From: an uncultured Chlamydiae bacterium | GTDB lineage: Bacteria > Chlamydiota > Chlamydiia > Chlamydiales > SM23-39 | Assembly: GCA_903864395.1 (NCBI GenBank) | Contig: CAIPFQ010000204.1 | Location: forward strand, 1-11,093 | Direction: 5' to 3' | DNA length: 11,093 bases | In this document: positions 1-6,480 of the stretch, piece by piece | Layout: every line of letters starts with the position of its first letter | Position numbering within the stretch: position 1 is the stretch's first letter | Program-made: the position numbers and the translations under genes | Notes under the pieces: model-generated | The model's input: only the letters and a program-made list of their open reading frames with translations | Databases searched by the model: none | Told to the model about the DNA's origin: nothing

Positions 1-17
1 GCGTCAGCGAGTTGATC

Positions 18-401
18 CTAAAATTGTACAAAGTCGAGATGCCACGTCCCATCGATAAACATCTTAAGATTATAATGTTGGAGTATAGAGAAATAGCTAG
101 TCAGGGCAATGATTTGCACTATGCACAAAATAGGGAATATAATCCAAGCAAAGGGAAAAAGTATGGCTTTGAAAGATAGATCTAAAGCTTTTTCGTTATT
201 CTTTTTACATAAGAAAAATACAGCGAAGGCTATGAGTGTAATCGCCTCGATCGTGGCAAAAGAAGATTCTAAAATCAATGCAATTTCCACAAGCAGAAAA
301 GTGACGATTTCTCCTTCTTCTTCATCATCATATGAAAGAATTTTGTTTTTCTCATTTTTTTGCATAAACAGCCATTGGTTTGCCAAAGATAGTGTAATCA
401 T
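18..401 (-). CDS. Small hydrophobic membrane protein of unknown function
   Basis: I do not recognise this protein of 127 residues. The N-terminal ~22 residues are polar and Lys/Asn-rich. An acidic run DDEEEGE follows (25-31), then a hydrophobic stretch from about 32 to 64 that could be one or two membrane segments. A short charged loop CKKNNEK leads to a second strongly hydrophobic segment at about 79-103, and the tail is polar. AAGGAG at 412-417 lies 10 nt before the ATG at 401, which supports translation; an in-frame Met at residue 13 is an alternative start. It is 65 nt downstream of pyrF on the same strand, so it could be the last operon gene or a separate unit. Nothing ties it to pyrimidine metabolism. 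It could be a host-directed or structural membrane protein, but that is only a guess. Confidence 0.6.
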   Translation of the reverse strand: MITLSLANQWLFMQKNEKNKILSYDDEEEGEIVTFLLVEIALILESSFATIEAITLIAFAVFFLCKKNNEKALDLSFKAILFPFAWIIFPILCIVQIIALTSYFSILQHYNLKMFIDGTWHLDFVQF

Positions 402-415
402 GAGGTTTTTTCTCC

Positions 416-452
416 TTTTTAGGAGTTATTTATATTTAAAAACTCCTATAAA
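416..452. repeat. Inverted repeat between pyrF and the small membrane protein gene
   Basis: TAGGAGTT (420-427) and AACTCCTA (441-448) pair perfectly around a 13-nt A/T loop. After one mismatch, three more T-A pairs extend the stem. It lies in the 65-nt gap after pyrF and could slow or end transcription there. Neither strand has a T-run after the stem, so it is not a standard intrinsic terminator. Confidence 0.4.
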
Positions 453-466
453 ATGCAACCAAAAAC

Positions 467-1240
467 TTAAAAATCCCAAGCTTTTTCTCTATAAAGCTCT
501 GCTATTTTTACTGGATTGGGCGCTTTGCAAATATCTCTGCCGACGATGATGATATCGCTTCGATTTGCTCCGAGAACCTCTTCCACCGTGCGATACCTTT
601 GCCCTAGGCTATCAGCGCCAGCCTCTAGCTTAACGCCAGGGGTAAAATGGATCATGCCAGGATTTTGGCTCAGCTTTCTGAGCGAAATAAATCCGCACAC
701 AAAATCGGCGTTTTTTTCGGCCAGAGCTATGGCTTTTTGCGTATAGTCCCCTGTTGCCAAAGTTCCCTCGGCACTCATCTCTGCTAAAAGCAAAAGCCCC
801 GTCCCTTTATTTTGTCCAACTTGGCGCAAACCGTCAATGATTCCAGGGCCTGGCACTATATGGGCATTGATGAGATCCGCCCAGTCGGCGATTCGATAAA
901 GACCCCCCGCGTATTGCAGCGATACGGTGTGTCCAATATCGGCGAACTTTCGATCCTCGAAAAGCAAAAAACCATGGCGCTCTGCGATTTTTTTCAGCTC
1001 TTGTGTGCAAGAAGGGGTAAAATCTTCAAGAATATCAATATGGGTTTTGAAAACACAAAGAAAAGGGCCTAAAAGATCGGCCCAGTACAAAAGCTCCGCT
1101 TGAGAGGTAACATCGCAAGCCAGCGCGAGATTCGTCTGTTTCGTCGCCACGATATCAAACAGCTTTTTTGCCATCGGGTGGGTAGCGAGATTTTTTCTAT
1201 CCTGCCAAGAAAGCATAGAGAGCCTCTCGATGGGTGGCAT
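467..1240 (-). CDS. pyrF: Orotidine 5'-phosphate decarboxylase, eukaryote-like (UMP-synthase type)
   Basis: PyrF decarboxylates OMP to UMP, the last step. Its 257 residues carry ACDV (Asp43), FKTHIDIL (Lys65) and FEDRKFADIGHTV (Asp96, Lys98, Asp101), the Asp/Lys array of the active site. NAHIVPGPGI, LLAEMSAEGTLATGDYT, FTPGVKLEAGADSLGQRY and DIIIVGRDI complete the phosphate-binding side. The DRKFADIG form and the long conserved stretches resemble the OMPDC half of human UMP synthase and yeast Ura3. E. coli PyrF instead has DLKFHDIP. Two starts are plausible: ATG 1240 (AAGGA at 7 nt) and ATG 1216 (GAGG about 7 nt upstream). The first is chosen for its ribosome binding site. It is the last pathway gene and overlaps pyrE. 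Confidence 0.95.
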   Translation of the reverse strand: MPPIERLSMLSWQDRKNLATHPMAKKLFDIVATKQTNLALACDVTSQAELLYWADLLGPFLCVFKTHIDILEDFTPSCTQELKKIAERHGFLLFEDRKFADIGHTVSLQYAGGLYRIADWADLINAHIVPGPGIIDGLRQVGQNKGTGLLLLAEMSAEGTLATGDYTQKAIALAEKNADFVCGFISLRKLSQNPGMIHFTPGVKLEAGADSLGQRYRTVEEVLGANRSDIIIVGRDICKAPNPVKIAELYREKAWDF

Positions 1241-1784
1241 TGATTTTTCCTTGGGCGGCCAAAGTCTCTGTCATTTCGCTGATGGTAAATAAAGAATGGA
1301 GCCGATAGCCCTGCGCTTCGATCGCAGCTCTCCCTCCCTGTTCTCGATCCACAATGACAACAATATCTTGCACGACAAGACCTTCCGCCTCTAAAGAGCG
1401 AACCGTTTCTAAAACGCTTTGTCCCGAGGTAATGACATCTTCAATCACCAAACATTTTTGCCCCGCGCTAAAAATCCCTTCGATCCTTTTGCCTGTGCCA
1501 TATTCCTTTTTTTCTTTGCGCTTGAGCACCATAGGCGTGCCAATCTGTAAAGACATTACGGTCGCAAAGGGCAGCGCCGTATAAGGCACTCCACAGAGAA
1601 GCTCGTAAGACGCTTTGTTGGCTATTTTTTGTACAATGGCCTCCCCAATCTTTTTTAAAAGGTGAGGCGACGAAATTGTCAGGCGCAGGTCCACATAAAA
1701 AGGGGAAATGATCCCGCTCTTTAGCGTAAAAGAGCCGAATTTAACAGCGCCCAAGGCGTAGAAATCATCGATGAGTGTTTGCAT
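1197..1784 (-). CDS. pyrE: Orotate phosphoribosyltransferase, UMP-synthase-like
   Basis: PyrE transfers phosphoribose from PRPP to orotate to make OMP. It has 195 residues, slightly short for bacteria. The PRPP-binding motif is CLVIEDVITSGQS (111-123). KFGSFTLKSGIISPFYVDLR (15-34), CGVPYTALPFATV (64-76), RKEKKEYGT (89-97) and IVDREQGG (144-151) match, by recall, the OPRT half of animal UMP synthase more closely than E. coli PyrE. AGGAA at 1789-1793, 4 nt before the ATG, supports this start, which lies within pyrD (20-nt overlap). The end overlaps pyrF by 44 nt, or 20 nt if pyrF starts at 1216. The gene order matches the OPRT-OMPDC domain order of eukaryotic UMP synthase. Confidence 0.95.
   Translation of the reverse strand: MQTLIDDFYALGAVKFGSFTLKSGIISPFYVDLRLTISSPHLLKKIGEAIVQKIANKASYELLCGVPYTALPFATVMSLQIGTPMVLKRKEKKEYGTGKRIEGIFSAGQKCLVIEDVITSGQSVLETVRSLEAEGLVVQDIVVIVDREQGGRAAIEAQGYRLHSLFTISEMTETLAAQGKINATHREALYAFLAG
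1248..1252 (-). promoter_or_regulatory. Ribosome binding site of pyrF (long start)
   Basis: AAGGA on the minus strand, 7 nt before the ATG at 1240 and inside the pyrE coding region. It favours the 257-residue form of PyrF over the ATG at 1216, which also has a GAGG nearby, so the choice is not final. Confidence 0.6.
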
Positions 1785-2811
1785 ATTGTTCCTGAAATTT
1801 AAAAGCGAGAAAAGGATCCCACATCATGCCCGTAGCACTTAAGGCAAGATCGGCTCCAGCCTCTAACATTTGTTGAAGATGCGTCGCTGTTATGAGTCCG
1901 CCGCATCCAAGGAGCACAAGATCGAGCTTCTCTTGGCGCTTAATGCTCGCCGCGCTCTCCATAAAACGGAGAGCATCCAAGCGAATCGCGCTCCCGCAAA
2001 CGCCACTGGTTTGTCTGGTGCTTCCTAAAGCTGGAATCCCTTCTTCTCCTGCCACTTCCATGCTCACAGAATTTAAACCGCAAAGACCCGCCGCCCCCGA
2101 GCGGGCAAGAGCCAAAAGGACGGAGCGCAAATGTTCTGCATTTTCAAAAAGACCCCCTTTGATCAACAGCGGCACAGGATGGATTTTCTCTGCGATTGTT
2201 TTTGCAAATTCATAGACCGTTTCAGCAGAGCTGTAAAGGCTCCCAGCCTCCTTGTCGACATTGGGACAAGAAAAGTTTGCCTCGATGATTTTTGCTCCCG
2301 CACTTTTAGCAAGCTGAGCGGTTTTTACAAAATCGCTCAAAAAACTCTCCCCTGGACGTTTTGTCCCTACTACCGAGACAATCATCACTTGATCGGAACC
2401 GAGGGCTGCATTCGCGCGAGGAATGTCTTCCATTAAAAATTCGGGAGACATTGAAGGCATTCCAAAAGAATTGGTGATTGAGATCTCTTCCAAAGAGCGA
2501 GGCTTTTCAATTTTTTTCGCGCCTCCACTCTGTCTCTCTACAAAGACAATATTTGGCACAGGATGGCTCGGATGCGCTTGGCTCCGAATCGTTTTATACG
2601 TCGGCACATCGAATCCCAGTTTTCCTGCTAAATCTACCCATTGAGCGCTGAGAAGAGGCCCTGCTGGAACTCCAATCGGAGAGCGGATCGGAAATCCAAG
2701 AAAGTTCATGGTTTGAGAAGTGGCTCGAGGCAAAATTTTGCCAGAGAAACAAGGCCCCTCTTGCATGTTTTCTAAATAACTTTTTTGAGGGTCATACAGG
2801 GGCAAGGTCAT
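1765..2811 (-). CDS. pyrD: Dihydroorotate dehydrogenase, Cys-type (class 1-like)
   Basis: This FMN enzyme oxidises dihydroorotate to orotate. It has 348 residues. GVPAGPL (47-53), NSFGMPS (114-120) and NFSCPN (179-184) mark the flavin and substrate sites. Cys182 sits where class 1 enzymes carry the catalytic Cys; membrane-bound class 2 enzymes have Ser there. LLIKGG and LVLLGCGGLI fit the FMN phosphate side of the barrel. An N-terminal extension of about 35 residues and an unusual RSQAHPSHPVPN segment near residues 76-87 set it apart from standard class 1A proteins. No pyrK electron-transfer subunit is in the window, so the electron acceptor is unknown. GGAG 5 nt before the ATG is the ribosome binding site. 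The start overlaps pyrC by 4 nt and the end overlaps pyrE by 20 nt. Confidence 0.92.
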   Translation of the reverse strand: MTLPLYDPQKSYLENMQEGPCFSGKILPRATSQTMNFLGFPIRSPIGVPAGPLLSAQWVDLAGKLGFDVPTYKTIRSQAHPSHPVPNIVFVERQSGGAKKIEKPRSLEEISITNSFGMPSMSPEFLMEDIPRANAALGSDQVMIVSVVGTKRPGESFLSDFVKTAQLAKSAGAKIIEANFSCPNVDKEAGSLYSSAETVYEFAKTIAEKIHPVPLLIKGGLFENAEHLRSVLLALARSGAAGLCGLNSVSMEVAGEEGIPALGSTRQTSGVCGSAIRLDALRFMESAASIKRQEKLDLVLLGCGGLITATHLQQMLEAGADLALSATGMMWDPFLAFKFQEQYANTHR

Positions 2812-4034
2812 AAGAGCTCCAGATCAAAAACTGTTCCGTCAAGGATTGTATAGCGCGGCCACCCTTGGAGAATTCTCCCTGTATAAGGCGACCATTTGGC
2901 TTTTGTATGCAGTCGGGCGTCGTCGATCTGTTTTGTCTTTGACAAATCGACCAGGACGACATCGCTGTGGACAGGGAAACCAAAAATCTCTCTTGGACGC
3001 GTATGAGTCAAAGAGACAATTTGTTCGAGAGAGATTTTTTTTTCATGATAGGCGTTTAAGAGAAGCGAAAGATAAAGTTCGATGGAAGGAAAGCCCGAGG
3101 GGGCGGCGCCAAAGGGTCTTCTTTTTTCTTCCAGCGTATGAGGCGCATGGTCGGTGCCGATGGTATCAATCGTTCCATCGGATATCGCTTCCCAAAGAGC
3201 TTCGCAATTGCTTTTCTCTCTCAGGGGAGGGTTGACTAGCGCTTGAGTCCCAAGAGACCTATAGGCATTTTCATCCATAAAAAGATGGTGGGGCGCTACT
3301 TCCGCGTAGACTGTACAGCCCTCTCGTTTCGCAGCGCGAATCAATTGTAACTCTTCTTTTGAGCTGACATGGACGATGTAGAGGCGAGCGCCATGTTTTT
3401 TCGCAAGCGCAATGGCTAGAGCCACCGATTTGGCCGCTGCCTCAGGACTCCGAATGACCGAGTGAACCGCTGCGTCCGTTCTTTCCACATGCTTTGAGCG
3501 ATTGAGTTGGATGAGGTGTTCATCTTCTGCATGGACAGCGACTAAAACGCCCTCTTGGGCTGCAATTCGAAACGCTTCTTCTAAGGAGGGGAGATCACAA
3601 AGCAACAGATCGCCTGTCGAAGAGCCCATGTAAATTTTTAGCCCTGCAATGCTCTGTTTTGTTTTTCCAATTTCTTGAAAATGGTTGCTGTTCGCTCCGA
3701 GATAGAGCCGATAGCGCAGGGGAATGCCGCTTTGCTGTAATTGCTCTTGAATTTTTTTTTCCTTCGCTTCGAGCCTTTCTAAGGTAGAGGTTGAAGGAAA
3801 ATTATTCGGCATATCGCACACGGTGGTCACGCCCCCTGCGATCGCAGCCTTAGACCCCGTTTCCCACGTCTCTTTATGTTCAGCGCCAGGGACGCGAAAA
3901 TGGACGTGAGGATCGATGAGCGCAGGGAGCATCGTGAGCCCTTCTGCTTCGATGATCTGAGACTTTTTGGACTCGATCGCGTGGGTGATCTTTTTCCCGT
4001 CGAGGGTTTGAACATTGCGAATTTCAATTACCAT
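2808..4034 (-). CDS. pyrC: Dihydroorotase, class I type
   Basis: This amidohydrolase cyclises carbamoyl aspartate to dihydroorotate. At 408 residues it fits the long class I type rather than the ~348-residue E. coli class II enzyme. Metal-binding and catalytic motifs are all present: DPHVHFRVPG (41-50), GLKIYMGSS with a Lys at 133 that could be carboxylated and bridge the metals, HAED (168-171), VHVSS (221-225), EVAPHHL (245-251) and GTDHAPH (293-299). AGGAG at 4042-4046, 7 nt before the ATG, is one of the best ribosome binding sites in the operon. The start overlaps pyrI by 7 nt, and the TGA stop overlaps the pyrD ATG as ATGA. No truncation or missing active-site residue is seen. Confidence 0.95.
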   Translation of the reverse strand: MVIEIRNVQTLDGKKITHAIESKKSQIIEAEGLTMLPALIDPHVHFRVPGAEHKETWETGSKAAIAGGVTTVCDMPNNFPSTSTLERLEAKEKKIQEQLQQSGIPLRYRLYLGANSNHFQEIGKTKQSIAGLKIYMGSSTGDLLLCDLPSLEEAFRIAAQEGVLVAVHAEDEHLIQLNRSKHVERTDAAVHSVIRSPEAAAKSVALAIALAKKHGARLYIVHVSSKEELQLIRAAKREGCTVYAEVAPHHLFMDENAYRSLGTQALVNPPLREKSNCEALWEAISDGTIDTIGTDHAPHTLEEKRRPFGAAPSGFPSIELYLSLLLNAYHEKKISLEQIVSLTHTRPREIFGFPVHSDVVLVDLSKTKQIDDARLHTKAKWSPYTGRILQGWPRYTILDGTVFDLELL

Positions 4035-4492
4035 AAAAATTCTCCTGCCTCGTTGCGAGAAAAAGATTTTTCACAAAAAAAGCAGAGCAGAGACACTTTT
4101 TCTTCATTTTCTTCTACGAAAAAGCGGCTTTTTATTTTCTCGTGCCCCGTAATACAGCGAGGGTTTGGACATTGAAGCGTTCCTGAAATTTCTTTCGGCA
4201 TATCGACGCAAAATTTTTTTACGACCAGGTAGTTTTCAATCACATTGACGGTAGAGTTTGGGGAAAAAATTGCGATCTGCTCCGCATGTTCTGGAGAGAG
4301 AAAAAAGTTTGTGACTTTGATCAAATCCTTATTCCCTAGGGAGGGGCTTTTGAGATTCAACCCTACAGTGACTTGCCGATTGTTTTCGGAGAGCCGCAGC
4401 AGGCGAATGATTTTTAGCGCGCTGCCAGGGATAATATGATCAATGACGGTGCCTTCTTGGATCGCAGGGACGGAAAGTGTTTTTTCTACCAT
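4028..4492 (-). CDS. pyrI: Aspartate carbamoyltransferase, regulatory chain
   Basis: PyrI (154 residues, the usual length) binds nucleotide effectors and holds the PyrB trimers together in the allosteric holoenzyme. The N-terminal allosteric domain shows EGTVIDHIIPGSALKIIRLL and later GLNLKSPSLGNKDLIKV. The C-terminal zinc domain has all four ligands as CPNPRC (Cys108, Cys113) and CFFC (Cys137, Cys140), which form the contact with PyrB. AAGG about 8 nt upstream serves as the ribosome binding site. The ATG lies inside the end of pyrB (7-nt overlap), and the stop overlaps pyrC by 7 nt. Its presence implies feedback control of the pathway at the protein level. Confidence 0.95.
   Translation of the reverse strand: MVEKTLSVPAIQEGTVIDHIIPGSALKIIRLLRLSENNRQVTVGLNLKSPSLGNKDLIKVTNFFLSPEHAEQIAIFSPNSTVNVIENYLVVKKFCVDMPKEISGTLQCPNPRCITGHEKIKSRFFVEENEEKVSLLCFFCEKSFSRNEAGEFLW
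4042..4046 (-). promoter_or_regulatory. Ribosome binding site of pyrC
   Basis: AGGAG on the minus strand, 7 nt before the pyrC ATG at 4034 and within the end of pyrI. It fixes the start and suggests that pyrC can be translated independently of pyrI read-through. Confidence 0.65.
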
Positions 4493-5412
4493 GGCAAACG
4501 CCTTAAAAATAAGCCTAAAATAGCACCTCTTACGACGACTCCATGCGCTGCTTGTTGAAAGTAGTAAGCAAACGGAGTGTCGTCAATGGCTTTTTCAATT
4601 TCATCGACCCTAGGCAAAGGGTGAAGGATTTTTAAATGAGGCTTTGCCTTTTCAAGATGATGTTTTTTTAACAGGCAAGAATTTGTAAATGATCCGTCAA
4701 TAGAGGCAAATCTCTCTGTTTGAATGCGGGTCATATAAAGAATATCCACTTTAGGGATCACAGACTCGAGAGTCGGATGAAAAGAGAATTTGATCCCTTT
4801 TCTTCGCAGATCGCGTTGAATGGTCTCTGGTAAAGGGAGCGATTCAGGCGAAACAAAATAGAGTCTAGCTCCATAGTGCGCAAGAGCCAGGCTCAAAGAA
4901 TGGATCGTCCGCCCAAATTTTAGATCCCCTGCAAGAGCGATATGAAGCCCTTCAAGCCGCCCTTGGCACTTTAGAATGGAAAAAAGATCGAGAAGGGTTT
5001 GGCTCGGGTGCTGATTGGCCCCATCGCCCGCGTTCAAAATAGGTTTGTCGCTCACAAGGGAGGCTAGGCGTGCAGAGCCTTCTAATGGGTGGCGCAATGC
5101 GATGATATCGGCATAAGCGCTGATCATCCGAATCGTATCTGAAAGAGATTCCCCCTTTTTGACAGAAGTGCTTGCGGCTTCAGAAAAACCAATACAAGAG
5201 CCCCCTGCTTGAAGCATCGCTGTTTCGAAAGAGAGGCGGGTGCGTGTGGAGGGCTCGAAAAAACAGGTGGCTAAAGTGGTTCCTTTTAGTAGCTCTGGAT
5301 GGGGAGATAGGCTGAGTTTTTCAGCACTCTGGAGGATGAAATCTAACGTTTCGCGGGAACAATCCGCGATTGAGATCAGCGACGAGGGTTTTAGAAAAAA
5401 CGCAGTGGTCAC
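4486..5412 (-). CDS. pyrB: Aspartate carbamoyltransferase, catalytic chain
   Basis: PyrB joins carbamoyl phosphate and aspartate to give carbamoyl aspartate, the first committed step. The carbamoyl phosphate site is FFEPSTRTRLSFE (STRT at about residues 55-58). Other active-site motifs are VKKGES (about 84-89), RHPLEGSAR, NAGDGANQHPSQTLLDLF and LHPLPRVDEI. I place the start at GTG 5412, giving 308 residues against 310-311 in E. coli and lining SSLISIADCSRETL up with the normal N-terminus. This GTG overlaps the glycosyltransferase TGA as GTGA. The frame is open further upstream (TTG at 5508, ATG at 5484, GTG at 5421). The two longest starts would overlap the glycosyltransferase by 76-100 nt and have no clear ribosome binding site. 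The gene overlaps pyrI by 7 nt, consistent with the catalytic and regulatory chains forming one holoenzyme. Confidence 0.95.
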   Translation of the reverse strand: MTTAFFLKPSSLISIADCSRETLDFILQSAEKLSLSPHPELLKGTTLATCFFEPSTRTRLSFETAMLQAGGSCIGFSEAASTSVKKGESLSDTIRMISAYADIIALRHPLEGSARLASLVSDKPILNAGDGANQHPSQTLLDLFSILKCQGRLEGLHIALAGDLKFGRTIHSLSLALAHYGARLYFVSPESLPLPETIQRDLRRKGIKFSFHPTLESVIPKVDILYMTRIQTERFASIDGSFTNSCLLKKHHLEKAKPHLKILHPLPRVDEIEKAIDDTPFAYYFQQAAHGVVVRGAILGLFLRRLPW

Positions 5413-6449
5413 ATGAGCCACTTTAAAGCAGCTTCGAGTATTTCGCAAGATCCGATCTGCAAGAGGCAAAAAGGGCTTTGACATTTTCTTTTTATGCAAG
5501 GCGTGCAAGAGGGTGGTTTTTTGATCGTTACGGCGCGCCTCGCTTTATAAGGGCCGCAAAGCAGCGGATCTGTCGGCGCGTAGAGACCGATGGCTGGAAC
5601 ATCGAGCGCGCAGGCGAGATGAAAAGAGCCTGTGTCATTTGAGATGATAAGATCCATCTCGCTTAAAAAAGCTGTGAAGGGACGAAGCCCTTGCGGGGCA
5701 TTGATTCGTTGCGCTCCTGGAATTTCTTGGAGAAGGGATTGAATCAAAAATTCTTCTTCAGAAGATCCTGTGATCCATAGATCGCAATCGAGTTTGGCTT
5801 GGAGCGCACGGCCTAAGCTTGCGAAATTTTTTAAAGGCCAACGCTTAAAAGGGTCTTTAGAGCCAGGATGCAGGGCGATTTGTTTTCTGGATCGGTTCAA
5901 AACGATTTTTTCTTCTGGGGCAAGGAAAAACGAAAGCGTTTGTGCGTGTGTTTTAGCGCCGATATGTTCCACGATATGGAGCCGTCTTGCAATCTCATGC
6001 TCTTTGCAAAGGGGGAGAGGATTGGTTAAATATGTGTCGAGCCCTTTATTGATCCCTGCAGTGCCGACGATTTGCGATGCGCCCACAAGAGAGCAAAGAG
6101 GAAGCATAAGCCTTTGCGAGGCATGGAAAACGAGAACCGTGTCAAATCGCTCTCGATAGAGCGCTTTTTGAAGCTTGAAAAAGTGGGGCAGCAAAGGGTT
6201 TGTGACGACATAACAGCGATCGATATGCGGGTTGTTGAGAAAAATGTCTTGGCCGATAGGAGACACTGCGGCGCCGATAAAAGAGGTTGGAAAAGATTTG
6301 CGCAAAGATTCGATGGCAGGCGTTGCCCAGAGAGTGTCTCCAAGCGCGGTTGTGGTGACGATGAGAAAGCGCCTTTGGTTTTGCGAAGGGTGCGCTGGCG
6401 CAAAAGGGGCGAGAGCGCGAAGAAGGGTTTGAAGAAAAAAGTTTTTCAT
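5409..6449 (-). CDS. Glycosyltransferase family 9, ADP-heptose:LPS heptosyltransferase-like
   Basis: This protein of about 346 residues resembles WaaC/WaaF-type enzymes that transfer heptose from ADP-heptose to the lipopolysaccharide core on the inner face of the inner membrane. Motifs in order: a Rossmann-type N-terminal LIVTTTALGDTLWATPAIES (about residues 29-48) with the family's GD...TPA...LR pattern; HPGSKDPFKRWPLKNF (about 195-210); and SNDTGSFHLA followed by APTDPLLCGPY (about 271-302), the sugar-nucleotide binding region. A Cys cluster at the C-terminus (CTPCIKRKC...C) is also typical of GT9. About 25 residues precede the usual N-terminus. No clear ribosome binding site precedes the ATG at 6449. 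The stop overlaps the probable pyrB GTG by 4 nt. The acceptor sugar cannot be read from the sequence, and there is no obvious metabolic link to pyrimidine synthesis. Confidence 0.88.
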   Translation of the reverse strand: MKNFFLQTLLRALAPFAPAHPSQNQRRFLIVTTTALGDTLWATPAIESLRKSFPTSFIGAAVSPIGQDIFLNNPHIDRCYVVTNPLLPHFFKLQKALYRERFDTVLVFHASQRLMLPLCSLVGASQIVGTAGINKGLDTYLTNPLPLCKEHEIARRLHIVEHIGAKTHAQTLSFFLAPEEKIVLNRSRKQIALHPGSKDPFKRWPLKNFASLGRALQAKLDCDLWITGSSEEEFLIQSLLQEIPGAQRINAPQGLRPFTAFLSEMDLIISNDTGSFHLACALDVPAIGLYAPTDPLLCGPYKARRAVTIKKPPSCTPCIKRKCQSPFCLLQIGSCEILEAALKWLM

Positions 6450-6465
6450 AACACACGGATATTTA

Positions 6466-6473
6466 AGCTCTAG
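6466..6473. repeat. 8-bp direct repeat, copy 1 (downstream of the ATPase gene)
   Basis: AGCTCTAG (CTAGAGCT on the coding strand) lies in the 31-nt spacer between the ATPase stop and the glycosyltransferase start. An identical copy is at 7726-7733 on the other side of the ATPase gene. The pair could be a target-site duplication or a recombination footprint. It is short enough that chance is not excluded. Confidence 0.5.
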
Positions 6474-6480
6474 GAACTGT

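Noticed and set aside
420..448. Intrinsic transcription terminator after pyrF
   Set aside because: The inverted repeat is real, but on neither strand is the stem G+C-rich and followed by a T-run, so it is listed only as a repeat.
109..549. Plus-strand open frame of 146 codons
   Set aside because: It overlaps the end of pyrF and the small membrane protein antisense, lacks family features, and other plus-strand open frames in the window are likewise shadows of the minus-strand genes.
1197..1240. Programmed +1 frameshift fusing pyrE to pyrF into one UMP synthase
   Set aside because: The frames do differ by +1, but the sequence before the pyrE stop (TTG GCA GGA TAG) shows no recognised slippery site, and pyrF has its own ribosome binding site and start.
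5412..5508. Longer PyrB with about 32 extra N-terminal residues
   Set aside because: It would need a TTG start and a 100-nt overlap with the glycosyltransferase. The GTG at 5412 gives the usual PyrB length and alignment.
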